This document shows, in pieces, positions 24,994 through 34,339 of a DNA stretch of 64,000 nt. The translations under genes were made by a program, and so were the position numbers. Under the pieces are notes generated by a model that had not been told where the DNA came from, ran no database searches, and saw only the letters and a list, made by a program, of their open reading frames with translations. This DNA is from Roseiarcus sp963748545. GTDB taxonomy: Bacteria; Pseudomonadota; Alphaproteobacteria; Rhizobiales; Beijerinckiaceae. The stretch's first letter is position 1, and every line of letters begins with the position of its first letter. The stretch is from the NCBI GenBank assembly GCA_963748545.1, contig CAVVJO010000003.1, positions 248,001 to 312,000 on the forward strand, written 5' to 3'.

Positions 24994-26070
24994 TCATACC
25001 GCTAAGCGCTCCACGCGATCGACAGCCTCCGCGACCCGGCGCTCGGTCGCCGTGGGGCTCACGTTGCCCAAGTGTGGCGCGGTCATGGTCAGTCGGGCGA
25101 TCTCAACCACCTCGTCATGCGTCGGGTGATCCATGCCGAGCCCACGCAGCGAGAACGGAAGTCCGACAGCCCGATAGAAATCCAGAAGATCGAGCAGAAA
25201 AGCGTCCGGCCGGTTCTCAAACGCGAGTTGGACAAGGAGCCCATAAGCAACCTGATCCCCGTGAATGGCGTCGCGCGCGCCGCGGGCTTTGACGAGACCC
25301 CGCGTCATGGAGTGAGCCAGGGAGAGCCCTCCATTCTCGAACCCGAGCCCACTCATGAGAATGGTCGCCTCGACCACAAATTCGAGAGCGTCGTCGACCC
25401 GCTGCTGTTCGACCGCGGCGAGCGCATCGACCGCATGAACCCGGAGCGTTTTGTAACAAGCCTCGGCAATGACCATCGCTGTGTGAAGGGGACGGGTGCC
25501 GAAAGGAGTTTTTCCGGTTCCCCTGAGGCAGCCCTCCGCTTCGAACTTCTTGGCGACGGCGTCTCCGATGCCCGCCCGAAGCAGCCGGGCAGGGGCTTTT
25601 GCGATGATGGCGGTATCGACAACCACCGCTTCGGGACTGCGCGGCAGTTTGTCGACGGAAATCAAGGAATGGGACGCGTCATACATGGCGATGAGGGACG
25701 AGGTCGGGCTGTCATTTGAGGCGATCGTCGGGACCGTGACGACCGGAAGGCTGAGTTTGAGAGCAACCGCCTTTGAGGCGTCCAGCGACTTACCGCCGCC
25801 TATGCCGACGGCTGCAGTTGGCGCTGCGCCCTTGAGCTCGGCGATCAGATCGTCGATCGCGGCATAGGTGATCTCGCCCGAGAACGATTTGACTATGCCC
25901 GTCACAGAGGCGCGGCCAAGCGTCGCTTCAAGTCGGCCGCGCAGCGTCTCGAGCATGAGGGCGTCCACGACAATCAGCGGACGCGGTCCGAACGGAGCGA
26001 TGATCGGACCCAGTTCGTCGAAAACGTCGGGACCCTGGTAATAGCGGTGGGGAGAACCGAAAACGCGCAT
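24994..26070 (-). CDS. gldA: GldA-type (glycerol dehydrogenase family) polyol dehydrogenase
   Basis: This 358-residue group III metal-dependent dehydrogenase starts MRVFGSPHRYYQGPDVFDEL, the GldA family opening. NAD site GIGGGKSLDASKAVA and metal-site segments GIGDAVAKKFEAEG, LSLAHSMTRG and IHGDQVAYG are visible. Start ATG 26070 with AGAGGTG about 10 bases upstream. GldA relatives oxidise vicinal diols such as glycerol; here it is the last gene after the fused importer. The real substrate may be another polyol of the imported compound. Confidence 0.85.
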   Translation of the reverse strand: MRVFGSPHRYYQGPDVFDELGPIIAPFGPRPLIVVDALMLETLRGRLEATLGRASVTGIVKSFSGEITYAAIDDLIAELKGAAPTAAVGIGGGKSLDASKAVALKLSLPVVTVPTIASNDSPTSSLIAMYDASHSLISVDKLPRSPEAVVVDTAIIAKAPARLLRAGIGDAVAKKFEAEGCLRGTGKTPFGTRPLHTAMVIAEACYKTLRVHAVDALAAVEQQRVDDALEFVVEATILMSGLGFENGGLSLAHSMTRGLVKARGARDAIHGDQVAYGLLVQLAFENRPDAFLLDLLDFYRAVGLPFSLRGLGMDHPTHDEVVEIARLTMTAPHLGNVSPTATERRVAEAVDRVERLAV

Positions 26071-26120
26071 CGGGGTCTGCACCTCTAGAGGGAGCGGGAA
26101 CTCGTCTGGATCCAGCGAGA

Positions 26121-28691
26121 TCAAAGACCGCCGGTCGTCCGTCGCCCGACGCCTAGGCGCGAGTACAGAATCGCGGCGACGAGCGTAAGGATCCCGAGCA
26201 GCCAGTACTGCCAGGCGGAAGAAAGCCGGACAAAGGTGGTCACGTTGATGATCTGCTGGATGAGGGTCGCTCCCAGCAAAGCGCCGACGAAAGAGCCGCG
26301 GCCGCCGAACAGACTGGCGCCGCCCAGAACCACCGCCGTGATGCTCGCGAGGGTGTAATTGACTCCGGCGGTCGGGTCGCCGACGCCTATTTGCGCCATC
26401 AGCATCACGCCGCCGAGGTAAGTTAGCAGCGAACAGAGAAGAAAGGCGCCGAAATAGGTCAGACCGACATTCACGCCGGCCCGGCGGGCGTTCGCTTCGC
26501 CCGACCCGACGGCGCGAAGCGTCAAACCCCAACGGCTGCGGCGCAGGCAATATTCGAGAACCGCGACGAGCGCCAAGCAGGCAATGAAGGCGACCGGCAC
26601 GAAACCAATATGGCTCTCGATCGCAGCGGTGACATCTGAATTGAACAGACCGTCGGGTATCGGGCGCAGGAGGAGAGATACGCCCTGCAGTCCCATATAC
26701 GTCGTGAGCGTCGCGATGACGGGCGTAATCCGCGCTCGGCAAGTCAGAAACCAGTTCGTGCAGCCGACCCCGGCGGCGACGAGGAGGGACAGCGCAAAGC
26801 CGCCGACAATGGCTTGCGCAGATGCGCCGTCATTGACCAGGAATGACGCCACCACCACCACAAGCCCGGTGAGCGGCCCGACCGAAAGATCGATTGCCCC
26901 GGCGAGAAGGACGACAAGTTGTCCCAGCGAGACAAAAGTCGTGGCGGTCAGGAGCGTCAGCATGTTGGAGAAATTGCGGCCGGTCAGGTAGTAGGGGCTG
27001 ATGACCGAAGCGAAAGCGCCGAGCGCCAAAATCGCCACAAGCAAAACGAGGCTCGGCGCATAGTCTCCCTGGAGGAAACTCATGAGAGGAGTCGCCCGCC
27101 GCGCAGCGGCGCCTCGGGTCCGCAGCGCCGTCGCCGTCAGCGCCGCTTCGGTTATCCGACGTTCGACCACCTCCGCGCCTGACAGCTCCGCGACGACCGA
27201 GCCGCGCGAAAAAATCAGGACCCGGTCGCACAGGCCCTCAAGCTCCATTGAGTCGGCCGACGCGATGACAACGCCGCTGCCGCCCGAAGCGGCCGCGCGT
27301 AGGATATTGTAAATCTCGAAGCGGGCGCCGGCGTCGACCCCCTGTGACGGCTCGTCAGCGAGCAGGACCGCCGGTCGATCCATGAGGCACCGCGCAATCA
27401 CCGCCTTTTGCTGATTGCCGCCCGAGAGATTCTGGATCTGGGTCTCAAGTCGCGGCGTCTTGATCGACAGCGCCGCAACCTGTTTATTGATCTCCGAAAG
27501 CTCGCGACGGCGATCGATCACGCCAAAGATCGCGTTCCGCGCAAGCGCAATCAGCCCAATATTTTTCCCCACCGAAAGCGACATCATGAGCGCCTCGCGA
27601 TGGCGCTCGCGGGGCACATACACGAGCGCAGCGCGGCGCGACTCCGCGGGGCTCGAGACATTCCGCTTTTCGCCGTTGACCCGAACCTGCCCCGACGAGG
27701 GGACAAGGCCAGCGAGCGCGCGCAGAAAATCGCGTTGGCCGTTGCCTTCGATCCCGGCGAGTCCAATGATCTCGCCGCGCCGGGCGTGGAGCGTGACCTC
27801 CCGGAAACCGGGACCCGTGAGGCGATCGACCGCAAGCACCGGCGCGACCCCGGCGTCAATCATCGCAGCTTTGGGCGGAAAGGCAGCCTGGAGCGTGCGT
27901 CCAACCACGAGATTGATGATCTGCTGAACGCCGAGGTCCGTGACGTTGAAGGTGCCGCGGATCTCGCCGTCCCTCAGAACGGTCACTCGGTCTGCGATCG
28001 CTTTGACCTCGTGGATCCGATGCGAGATGTAGATCACAGTGCAGCCGGCGGCTGTGGTTGCGCGAATCCTGCGGAACAAATGGTCGATTCCGTCGCGATC
28101 CATGTGTTCTGTTGGTTCGTCGAGAATGAGCACCCGCGGATTGAACGACGTCGCTTTGATGAGCTCGACGAGGTGCTGTTCGGACATCGACAGGGTACGG
28201 ATGCGCGCATTTGGCGAAAACTCGGCGTCCCATTGCGACAATCGTTCCCGTACCCAGGCGTCTCGACCGCGGATCTGTGTCCGAACCGCCGAAGGCATCG
28301 CCAAGATCAAGTTTTCGGCGACTGTCAGATCGGGCAATAACGCAGGATGCTGGTGCACAAGCGCCAAACCGAGCGAGGCAGAATTGGCCGACGAAAAGAG
28401 CTCGACCACCGCGCCGTTGATCTCAACCGTGCCGGCATCCGGGACGAGGTCGCCAGCCGCGACGCCCATCAGCGTGGACTTTCCAGCCCCGTTCTCTCCA
28501 ACGAGCGCATGCACCTCGCCGGACAGGCTTTCGAACGATACGTCCTTCAGGGCGACGACGCCCGAAAAACGCTTGGTGACGTTCCTGAGCCGCAGCGTAA
28601 TCGAAGGAGCAGCGCGGTCGGGCCTAACGCGGTTGTCGCGGTCCTGCTCCGCCCTAGGTTGCAGCGTCCCGTCGTGCACGCGTCGCCCCAT
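26121..28691 (-). CDS. Fused ABC transporter ATPase-permease (RbsA-RbsC fusion), module A
   Basis: One uninterrupted 856-codon frame contains a full tandem ATPase and a full permease. ABC domain 1 has GENGAGKST (65-73) and VLILDEPTEHMD. ABC domain 2 has a degenerate Walker A (GIEGNGQRD), LSGGNQQK and DEPSQGVDAG. From about residue 540 the chain becomes an RbsC-type permease (LVVLLAGAIDLSVGPLTG, VLGGASLFGGRGSFVGAL). These parts are normally separate proteins. A second permease gene and a binding protein lie upstream in the operon. The start is uncertain because no clear ribosome site precedes 28691; the N-terminal 30 residues may not be translated. Confidence 0.9.
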   Translation of the reverse strand: MGRRVHDGTLQPRAEQDRDNRVRPDRAAPSITLRLRNVTKRFSGVVALKDVSFESLSGEVHALVGENGAGKSTLMGVAAGDLVPDAGTVEINGAVVELFSSANSASLGLALVHQHPALLPDLTVAENLILAMPSAVRTQIRGRDAWVRERLSQWDAEFSPNARIRTLSMSEQHLVELIKATSFNPRVLILDEPTEHMDRDGIDHLFRRIRATTAAGCTVIYISHRIHEVKAIADRVTVLRDGEIRGTFNVTDLGVQQIINLVVGRTLQAAFPPKAAMIDAGVAPVLAVDRLTGPGFREVTLHARRGEIIGLAGIEGNGQRDFLRALAGLVPSSGQVRVNGEKRNVSSPAESRRAALVYVPRERHREALMMSLSVGKNIGLIALARNAIFGVIDRRRELSEINKQVAALSIKTPRLETQIQNLSGGNQQKAVIARCLMDRPAVLLADEPSQGVDAGARFEIYNILRAAASGGSGVVIASADSMELEGLCDRVLIFSRGSVVAELSGAEVVERRITEAALTATALRTRGAAARRATPLMSFLQGDYAPSLVLLVAILALGAFASVISPYYLTGRNFSNMLTLLTATTFVSLGQLVVLLAGAIDLSVGPLTGLVVVVASFLVNDGASAQAIVGGFALSLLVAAGVGCTNWFLTCRARITPVIATLTTYMGLQGVSLLLRPIPDGLFNSDVTAAIESHIGFVPVAFIACLALVAVLEYCLRRSRWGLTLRAVGSGEANARRAGVNVGLTYFGAFLLCSLLTYLGGVMLMAQIGVGDPTAGVNYTLASITAVVLGGASLFGGRGSFVGALLGATLIQQIINVTTFVRLSSAWQYWLLGILTLVAAILYSRLGVGRRTTGGL

Positions 28692-28783
28692 TGTCGTCGG
28701 TTCGGAGTGAATTCATGGCGGCCCCTGGAAGGCGGCCGCCATGACACATAGTTATTTAGTGCGCGAAAACCGCCTTCAATTTG

Positions 28784-29917
28784 TCAGGAGGCAGCTGCGA
28801 AGAGAAGATCGCGTCCGGCGGCAAGCTCGGATCGCACTTCGGCGGCAACTTCGGATCCAAGGAAGTCCTCGACGATCGGCTGATTGACGATCGAGGGCTC
28901 TGGATCCTCGAGGCCCTCCGCTTTCGCCACCGCCTTCCGCAAGGCGACGCGAACGAGCCACGTCCGTGAACTGACAGTCATCATCTGATATTTTGGATTG
29001 GCCGCCTTGTTTTCCTGCCAGAGGCAGGCGAACTCGTTGGCGTCGTTGGCCGCCCACGGCACGAGCGGGTGCTTGGCGTTGATGAACGCGCGGATGCCGC
29101 CGACCGATCCCCCGCCGTAATCGGAAATGATTGCGTCGATCTCCGGATAACGGGTGAGCAGGCCCGACACGACCTTCTGGGTCTCCGCCGGATCCCAGTT
29201 TGTATCCACCGGGCCGCCGCCAAGAAGTTCGATTTTCGGATAGTCGGCAAAGACCTTCTTAATGCCCTCGAGTTCCGCCTGGCTTTGCAGGTTTCCTGGC
29301 GTGCCGCCCAGGAACACCACCTTGCCTTGGCCATTGAGAGTCTTTGCGACCCACTTCGCCCAGGTCGAACCGTCGCTCGGCGTATTGGGCGCGACGAAGT
29401 CGAGATAATCGACCCCCGGCTTTCCGCCGGGAGACGCGGTGTAGGCGACGATCGCAACGCCAGCCTTGTGGGCCTCGCGGATAGCCGGAAGCATGGCGGG
29501 CCCTGCGTCGGGGAACACCACGATCGCCTCTACGCCTTGGGCGACAAGGCTCTGGATATCCGAAATGGTCTTCTGCGGATTGTTCTGCCCGTCGGCGTAG
29601 AGAATCTCTTTGATGTTGGGGCACTTTTTGGCCTCGTCTTCGTATTCGGCGCGGGTTATTCGCCGCCAAGAATTTCCGCCGAAACCGTCAACGAGGGCGA
29701 CCCGTATCGGCTTTGTCCCGCAGACCTTGTCCATGGTCACGAGTTCGTCGACGTTTCCGATCCGCCCGACCGTGGCCATCATCTTGTCTTGCGACCACGC
29801 GGCTCCCGTCGGCGCAAGGCCGAGCGCTAAGACCGCTGCAGCAACAGACGATCGGAGACGCAGGCCGACATTCCACGCCCCGCCGACCGTACGACCTCTC
29901 GCAATTCTATCCATCAT
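28784..29917 (-). CDS. Ribose-type ABC transporter substrate-binding protein (module A)
   Basis: This 377-residue Peripla_BP_4 protein has a signal peptide (LRSSVAAAVLALGLAPTGAAWS) and mature motifs IRVALVDGFGGNSWRRI, AQGVEAIVVFPDAGPA and FLGGTPGNLQSQ. It is clearly paralogous to the module B binding protein at 48062-49234 (shared VDGFG/ADGFG-xNxWRR, TNW and LGGTPGN segments). ATG 29917 is preceded by AGGAAGGGAGCG. The ligand is unknown. Confidence 0.9.
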   Translation of the reverse strand: MMDRIARGRTVGGAWNVGLRLRSSVAAAVLALGLAPTGAAWSQDKMMATVGRIGNVDELVTMDKVCGTKPIRVALVDGFGGNSWRRITRAEYEDEAKKCPNIKEILYADGQNNPQKTISDIQSLVAQGVEAIVVFPDAGPAMLPAIREAHKAGVAIVAYTASPGGKPGVDYLDFVAPNTPSDGSTWAKWVAKTLNGQGKVVFLGGTPGNLQSQAELEGIKKVFADYPKIELLGGGPVDTNWDPAETQKVVSGLLTRYPEIDAIISDYGGGSVGGIRAFINAKHPLVPWAANDANEFACLWQENKAANPKYQMMTVSSRTWLVRVALRKAVAKAEGLEDPEPSIVNQPIVEDFLGSEVAAEVRSELAAGRDLLFAAAS

Positions 29918-30026
29918 CGAACGCTCCCTTCCTTTTCTGAGTTAAACTTCCCGAGGGCGCCGGGATCCTTATCCAGCCCCTTGCGAAGATCCGCCGCATG
30001 CAGCGCAAGCATCCACGCGATCGCAT

Positions 30027-31043
30027 TCAGCCCGATCGCAACCAGCGCAGCAGGAAACTTTGATTCACCTCCCGAAGTCCCATGCCGACCGCGATCGCGC
30101 CGCTCTGAATGAGGAGTTGCACAGCGGTCGGTGCGCCGATCGACAGGACCAACTGTCCGAGCTGCGTGAGAAAGAGGGCCGCGACTGCGCTCGCGCCGAC
30201 ATTGCCGAGTCCCCCGGTCAGCGCCGTGCCGCCGAGCACGACCGCGGCTACTGAAGGCAGGAGATACGTGTCCCCGATGAACACGCCGGGCGTCTTCAAA
30301 AAGGCTGCGAGCAGGATGGCCGCGATCGCGTAGCAAATCCCAGCGAAAACATACGAGCTGACTTGATAACGTAGGACGCGTATCCCGGCCGCAAGCGCCG
30401 CATCGGGATTGTCTCCAACAGCTTCGAACCGGCGGCCGCTGACCGTCCACAAAAGCATGGCTTGGGCGATGGCGATCAAGACGACCGTCAGGACGACGGT
30501 GTTGGGCAGCCCGCCGGTCGTGGCGAGCGCCCATTGATTGAGGGCGGCCGCTGCGCCGGTTGGCGAGCCGCCGGAATACCACTGCACAAAGCCTAACAGC
30601 AGGGCGTTGACGCCGAGCGTCGCGACGAAAGGCGCAACCCCAAACAGCGCAACGGTGAGACCGTTGACGAGGCCGACGAGCGCGCCGACGGCGAGTGTGA
30701 GCGCTATGGCTGCTGGGACGAGAGCGTCCGACTGATTGGGGAATTTGGTGACGAGGAGCGCCGCCAGAGAAATCGCGCCGGGAACAGAAAGATCCAGCCC
30801 GCGCTGCTGCACGACCAGGGTCTGTCCGACGGCGACAAGGGCCAAGATCGCGGCAAAAGGCAGCATCGAAAAAATTGCCGCCTGAGAGAGACTGCCGGCA
30901 GCGATAAACGGGCTCACCGCAAACAGAACGGCCGTCGCCACCCAGATGGCGGAGAAGCGCCAAGGCTCCAAGGTGTTTCCCTCCCCAACGGCAGTCTTCG
31001 ATGTCGATAATTTTGGCTCGACCGCGTCAAGATAGATCGCCAA
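30027..31043 (-). CDS. RbsC-type ABC permease (module A)
   Basis: This 338-residue permease has VAVGQTLVVQQRGLDLSVPG near residue 75, GLVNGLTVALFGVAPFVATLG and SVAAVVLGGTALTGGLGNVGAS. It provides the second permease for the importer, presumably pairing with the permease domain of the fused ATPase-permease. It is first in the operon permease-SBP-fusion-GldA. The start is probably TTG 31043 or a nearby GTG; the intergenic region upstream holds the second TetR-type operator. Confidence 0.9.
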   Translation of the reverse strand: MAIYLDAVEPKLSTSKTAVGEGNTLEPWRFSAIWVATAVLFAVSPFIAAGSLSQAAIFSMLPFAAILALVAVGQTLVVQQRGLDLSVPGAISLAALLVTKFPNQSDALVPAAIALTLAVGALVGLVNGLTVALFGVAPFVATLGVNALLLGFVQWYSGGSPTGAAAALNQWALATTGGLPNTVVLTVVLIAIAQAMLLWTVSGRRFEAVGDNPDAALAAGIRVLRYQVSSYVFAGICYAIAAILLAAFLKTPGVFIGDTYLLPSVAAVVLGGTALTGGLGNVGASAVAALFLTQLGQLVLSIGAPTAVQLLIQSGAIAVGMGLREVNQSFLLRWLRSG

Positions 31044-31434
31044 TTTGGGTCAAACAATTTAGGCTGTTGTGCATCGCCTATTTGCCCGGCCGGCCCACCT
31101 GCTCAACGCAACCGTCGCGAATTTGCAAAGGGTCGCCGAAGATTGGGAATCGCCGCTCATGTGTTCCTTCCCTTCAAGCCCGTTATCGAGCGAGCGTTCG
31201 CTCACTGTATTCCAATCTCGACCGTTTTACAAGGACGGGCTCCATCCGCATCGGCCCGCATTTGGCGCGGAAGCGGGCGTGGCCGCGGTCTGTCGCGCCT
31301 TACGCTGCGCCTATCGAGTCCAATGCGACATGGTTGCCCAAGCGAGCTTGCGCGTCCTATACATTCCTGCGCTAACAATGGCCGGCGTATGACGCGCCGT
31401 GTGGGGTGGTCTGAAAGAGGGGAGGGCGATTAGA
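31044..31434. other. 391-bp divergent intergenic region of module A
   Basis: This region separates the importer operon (minus) from the second split transketolase (plus). It holds the 16-bp TetR-type operator at 31189-31204 and the ribosome site GAGGGGAGGG for the 31435 start. Several short open frames cross it, but none has a convincing start signal or recognisable product. Confidence 0.6.
31189..31204. promoter_or_regulatory. TetR-type operator, copy 2
   Basis: AGCGAGCGTTCGCTCA is identical over 16 bases to the site at 24104-24119, in front of the TetR gene. Its position between the importer operon and the second split transketolase suggests that one repressor controls both directions. Confidence 0.65.
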
Positions 31435-32319
31435 TTGGCGTCAGGGCCGGACGATCGTCACCCGAACCGAAACAGTTTCGCGCCGACGGCGGAGACCGTT
31501 TCTTTTCTGCGGGAGCGCGCGCGCTTCATCCGAACTGAAACCGTGCGCCTGATCGGGCTGGCCAAGACCGGGCATTATTCCTCGGTTTTTTCGGCCGCTG
31601 AGCTGTTCGCCGCCCTCTACTACGACGCAATGCGGCTGAAGCCAGGCGAACCGCGCTGGCCGTCACGCGACCGTTTTACGATTGGCAAGGGACACGCCGC
31701 AGTCGGACTGTTCGCGATCTACGCAGACCTGGGCTTCTTTCCGAAGGCGTGGCTTGACGGCTATGCGCGACTCGGCAGCCCGCTCGGCGATCATCCGGAC
31801 ATGCGCAAAGTCCCCGGCGTGGATTTTTCCTCCGGGTCCATCGGGCACGCCCTGTCCAACGCGCTCGGCATGGCGCTCGCGCAGCGATGGACCGGCGAGC
31901 GCTACCGGGTCTTCTGCATGATGGGCGACGGCGAGATGCAGGAGGGACAGGTATGGGAGGCCGCGATCGCAGCCGCCCAGCACAAGGCGCGCGATTTGAT
32001 CGGGATCATCGACCGAAACGGCTACCAACTGGACGGCAAGGTGGACGATGTCATGAACGTCGAACCGCTCGGCGAGAAATGGCGAGCCTTCGGATGGGAG
32101 GTTCACGAAGTCGACGGGCACGACCTCGCGGCGACCACCGAACTCCTCCGCCGCGTGCGAGCGGACGACGAGCGGCAGAAACCGTGCTGCATCATTGCGC
32201 GCACCGTTAAAGGCAGGGGCGTGTCCTACATGGAGGAAGAGCCGGGGTGGCATCTCGGCTACCTCGCGCCTTCCGACGCAGAGGCCGCCCTCGCGGAGAT
32301 CGAGTCCGGAGCAATCTAA
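31435..32319 (+). CDS. Transketolase-like N-terminal (ThDP-binding) subunit, copy 2
   Basis: This 294-residue subunit has FTIGKGHAAVGLFAIYADLG, DFSSGSIGHALSNALGMALA and CMMGDGEMQEGQVWEA with DRNGYQ, the ThDP and metal site. The likely start is TTG 31435, 8 bases after a GAGGGGAGGG ribosome site. It ends directly against its partner subunit. It is a paralogue of the copy at 23.1-24.0 kb but differs in sequence. Ketol transfer from an unphosphorylated or unusual ketose is possible because no kinase is encoded nearby. Confidence 0.9.
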   Translation: MASGPDDRHPNRNSFAPTAETVSFLRERARFIRTETVRLIGLAKTGHYSSVFSAAELFAALYYDAMRLKPGEPRWPSRDRFTIGKGHAAVGLFAIYADLGFFPKAWLDGYARLGSPLGDHPDMRKVPGVDFSSGSIGHALSNALGMALAQRWTGERYRVFCMMGDGEMQEGQVWEAAIAAAQHKARDLIGIIDRNGYQLDGKVDDVMNVEPLGEKWRAFGWEVHEVDGHDLAATTELLRRVRADDERQKPCCIIARTVKGRGVSYMEEEPGWHLGYLAPSDAEAALAEIESGAI

Positions 32320-33300
32320 ATGGGCGGACCTCTCTCCCCGAATTCCTGGCAATATCGCGATCTCAACACCGCCAATCCGGGTCTCGACCATCTCTCCAAT
32401 GGGATCATCGACCTGGTGAAGGCAGGGCACAACGTGGTCGCCGGTTCGGCCGACCTTCAATATTCTAATGGCCTCAACCGTTTCGCGGCCGCTTATCCGG
32501 ATCGCTACGTATCGTTCGGCATTTCGGAACAGAATATGGTGAGCGTGGCGGCCGGCATGGCAAGTTGCGGCGTCATTCCCTTCGTCGCGACATTCGCGTC
32601 TTTTCTCGCGCTGCTCGCCTGTGAGCAGATACGGATGGATGTCGCCTATTGCGCCCAGCCAGTGCGGCTTGTCGGCCATCACACCGGAATCTCGCTCGGA
32701 TTCTATGGGACCTCGCACCACGCGACCGAGGACATCGCAACCATGCGCTCGATCGCCGATCTTGCAGTCGTATCGCCTTCGGACGGAGCGCAACTCGAAG
32801 CGGCCATCCGCGCTTCGGCTGACTACGACCGGCCGATCTACTTCCGCATCGGCCGTGGTCGCGATCCGGTCGTCTACTCGTCAAATGTCTCTTTCACGTT
32901 CGGAAAGGCGCATGAGCATGTCGTCGGCGAAGAGCTGACGATCATCGCCTGCGGCATGGCGGTTCACGGCGCGCTTGAGGCTGCCCAGGCCATGAATACG
33001 GCTGGCCGTTCGGTTGGCGTCATCGATATGGCGTCGATCAAGCCGATCGATCGGGACGCCATCTTGGCCGCAGCGGCGCGGACGCCGAAGATCATGACGG
33101 TCGAAGAGCACAACGTGATTGGCGGGCTCGGCGCAGCCGTCGCGGAGGTGCTGACCGACGAGGGAGTTGGCGCGAAGCTCCGCCGGCATGGTCTCTACGA
33201 CGAGTTCAGCCTGATCGCCCCGCCCGCTCATCTGTACGCCCATTATAAGCTGGACGCCGCCGGCATCCGCGAGGTCGCCGAAGCCTTTCTTGGCGGTTGA
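32320..33300 (+). CDS. Transketolase-like C-terminal subunit, copy 2
   Basis: This 326-residue partner subunit has YVSFGISEQNMVSVAAGMAS, FYGTSHHATEDIATMRSI and the C domain (MASIKPIDRDAILAAAA, VEEHNVIGGLGAAVAEVL). ATG 32320 immediately follows the stop of the N-terminal subunit, which indicates a two-gene unit making one heteromeric enzyme. Confidence 0.92.
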   Translation: MGGPLSPNSWQYRDLNTANPGLDHLSNGIIDLVKAGHNVVAGSADLQYSNGLNRFAAAYPDRYVSFGISEQNMVSVAAGMASCGVIPFVATFASFLALLACEQIRMDVAYCAQPVRLVGHHTGISLGFYGTSHHATEDIATMRSIADLAVVSPSDGAQLEAAIRASADYDRPIYFRIGRGRDPVVYSSNVSFTFGKAHEHVVGEELTIIACGMAVHGALEAAQAMNTAGRSVGVIDMASIKPIDRDAILAAAARTPKIMTVEEHNVIGGLGAAVAEVLTDEGVGAKLRRHGLYDEFSLIAPPAHLYAHYKLDAAGIREVAEAFLGG

Positions 33301-33410
33301 AGTTTCCCATTTTCTCGACATCGCAGTCGGCGACCTTTGGGAAGGGGCGGGGGTAGCATGGCGATTCTCGCAGCGTTCCCCAAAGCCGAGCGACAGGCGA
33401 TCCTAGAAAG

Positions 33411-33428
33411 GCGTGCGTCAGCGCACGC
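33411..33428. terminator. Possible hairpin between convergent genes
   Basis: GCGTGCG and CGCACGC form a perfect 7-bp stem with a TCAG loop in the 176-bp gap between the transketolase (plus) and the SDR (minus). Position fits a bidirectional terminator, but no strong T-run follows on either strand. Confidence 0.35.
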
Positions 33429-33476
33429 GTTGCAGCCTTTCGATCTCCTCCGCCGTCGGCCGAATTGATCTCGCAC

Positions 33477-34196
33477 TTACTGCGCGAGGTAGCCGCCGTC
33501 GATGACGAGCTCCGCGCCCGTCATGAAGCTGCTCTCGTCACTCGCGAGGAACAAAGCGCCGTTGGCGATCTCGCGCGGCGTACCGGCGCGCTTCATCGGC
33601 GTGGCGGCGACCACGAAATCGTTTACCGCCTGATCCTGAGCCTGGGTGAGCGGCGTATCGATGAACCCGGGATGGAGCGAGTTCACCCGCACGCCGTCGG
33701 CAACGTAGGTGATGGCGGCGTTCTTCGACATGTTGCGGACGGCGCCCTTGGTCGCATGATACGCATGCGCGCCCGGCACGGCGCCGTTGCCCCAGATCGA
33801 AGAGACGTTGATGATCGAGCCTGACTTCTGCTTACGCATGGCGGTCAGGACCGCGCGCATCCCGAGAAAGACGCCGGTCTGGTTGACCTGAAAGACATGC
33901 AGCCAGTCTTCCAGCTTGAGGTCGTGTATCGGCTCGTAGGCGATGATGCCGGCGTTGTTGACCAGCACGTCGATCCGTCCGTGGTTCGCGAGGATGCCCT
34001 CCACGACCCGGTCCCAATCCTTCTCCTTGGCCACGTCGAGGACGACCCCCTCGACCCCGCGCGGATAGATATTCGCGGGATTGCTGCGACTGCCGGCAAA
34101 CACGATCGCGCCCTCTTCGGCGAACCGCTCGACGATGCCCAGTCCGATGCCGCGAGATGCGCCAGTGACCAGCGAAACCTTGCCCTTGAGCCTCAT
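33477..34196 (-). CDS. Short-chain dehydrogenase/reductase, glucose/ribitol dehydrogenase type (module B regulon)
   Basis: This 239-residue SDR has TGASRGIGLG, NNAGIIAYEPI, NVSSIWGNGAV, YHATK and LHPGFIDTPL. The start is ATG 34196 behind GAGGAGG; an open frame to 34274 crosses the regulatory region and is not used. The triple-heptamer operator lies 80 bases upstream, which assigns the gene to the module B regulon. It may oxidise an alcohol intermediate of that pathway. Confidence 0.9.
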   Translation of the reverse strand: MRLKGKVSLVTGASRGIGLGIVERFAEEGAIVFAGSRSNPANIYPRGVEGVVLDVAKEKDWDRVVEGILANHGRIDVLVNNAGIIAYEPIHDLKLEDWLHVFQVNQTGVFLGMRAVLTAMRKQKSGSIINVSSIWGNGAVPGAHAYHATKGAVRNMSKNAAITYVADGVRVNSLHPGFIDTPLTQAQDQAVNDFVVAATPMKRAGTPREIANGALFLASDESSFMTGAELVIDGGYLAQ

Positions 34197-34275
34197 GTGA
34201 TCCTCCTCGCAATGTCCAGCGTCGCTATGCGGCGCCTTTCTCTGGGCGCACGCCAACGCGAGTTTGGTTCGCACG

Positions 34276-34298
34276 ATAATACGATATTACAGTAATAC
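34276..34298. promoter_or_regulatory. Module B operator, copy 1 (upstream of SDR)
   Basis: Three heptamers at an 8-bp period are present: ATAATAC (34276), ATATTAC (34284) and GTAATAC (34292). The last two form the perfect palindrome TATTACAGTAATA. GTA-N-TAC matches the FadR-subfamily rule. Four further copies serve the other units of the module. Confidence 0.75.
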
Positions 34299-34339
34299 GT
34301 CAACCGACGCCGAGGCGCTGTCGCGTTCGCCCGCCGGCG

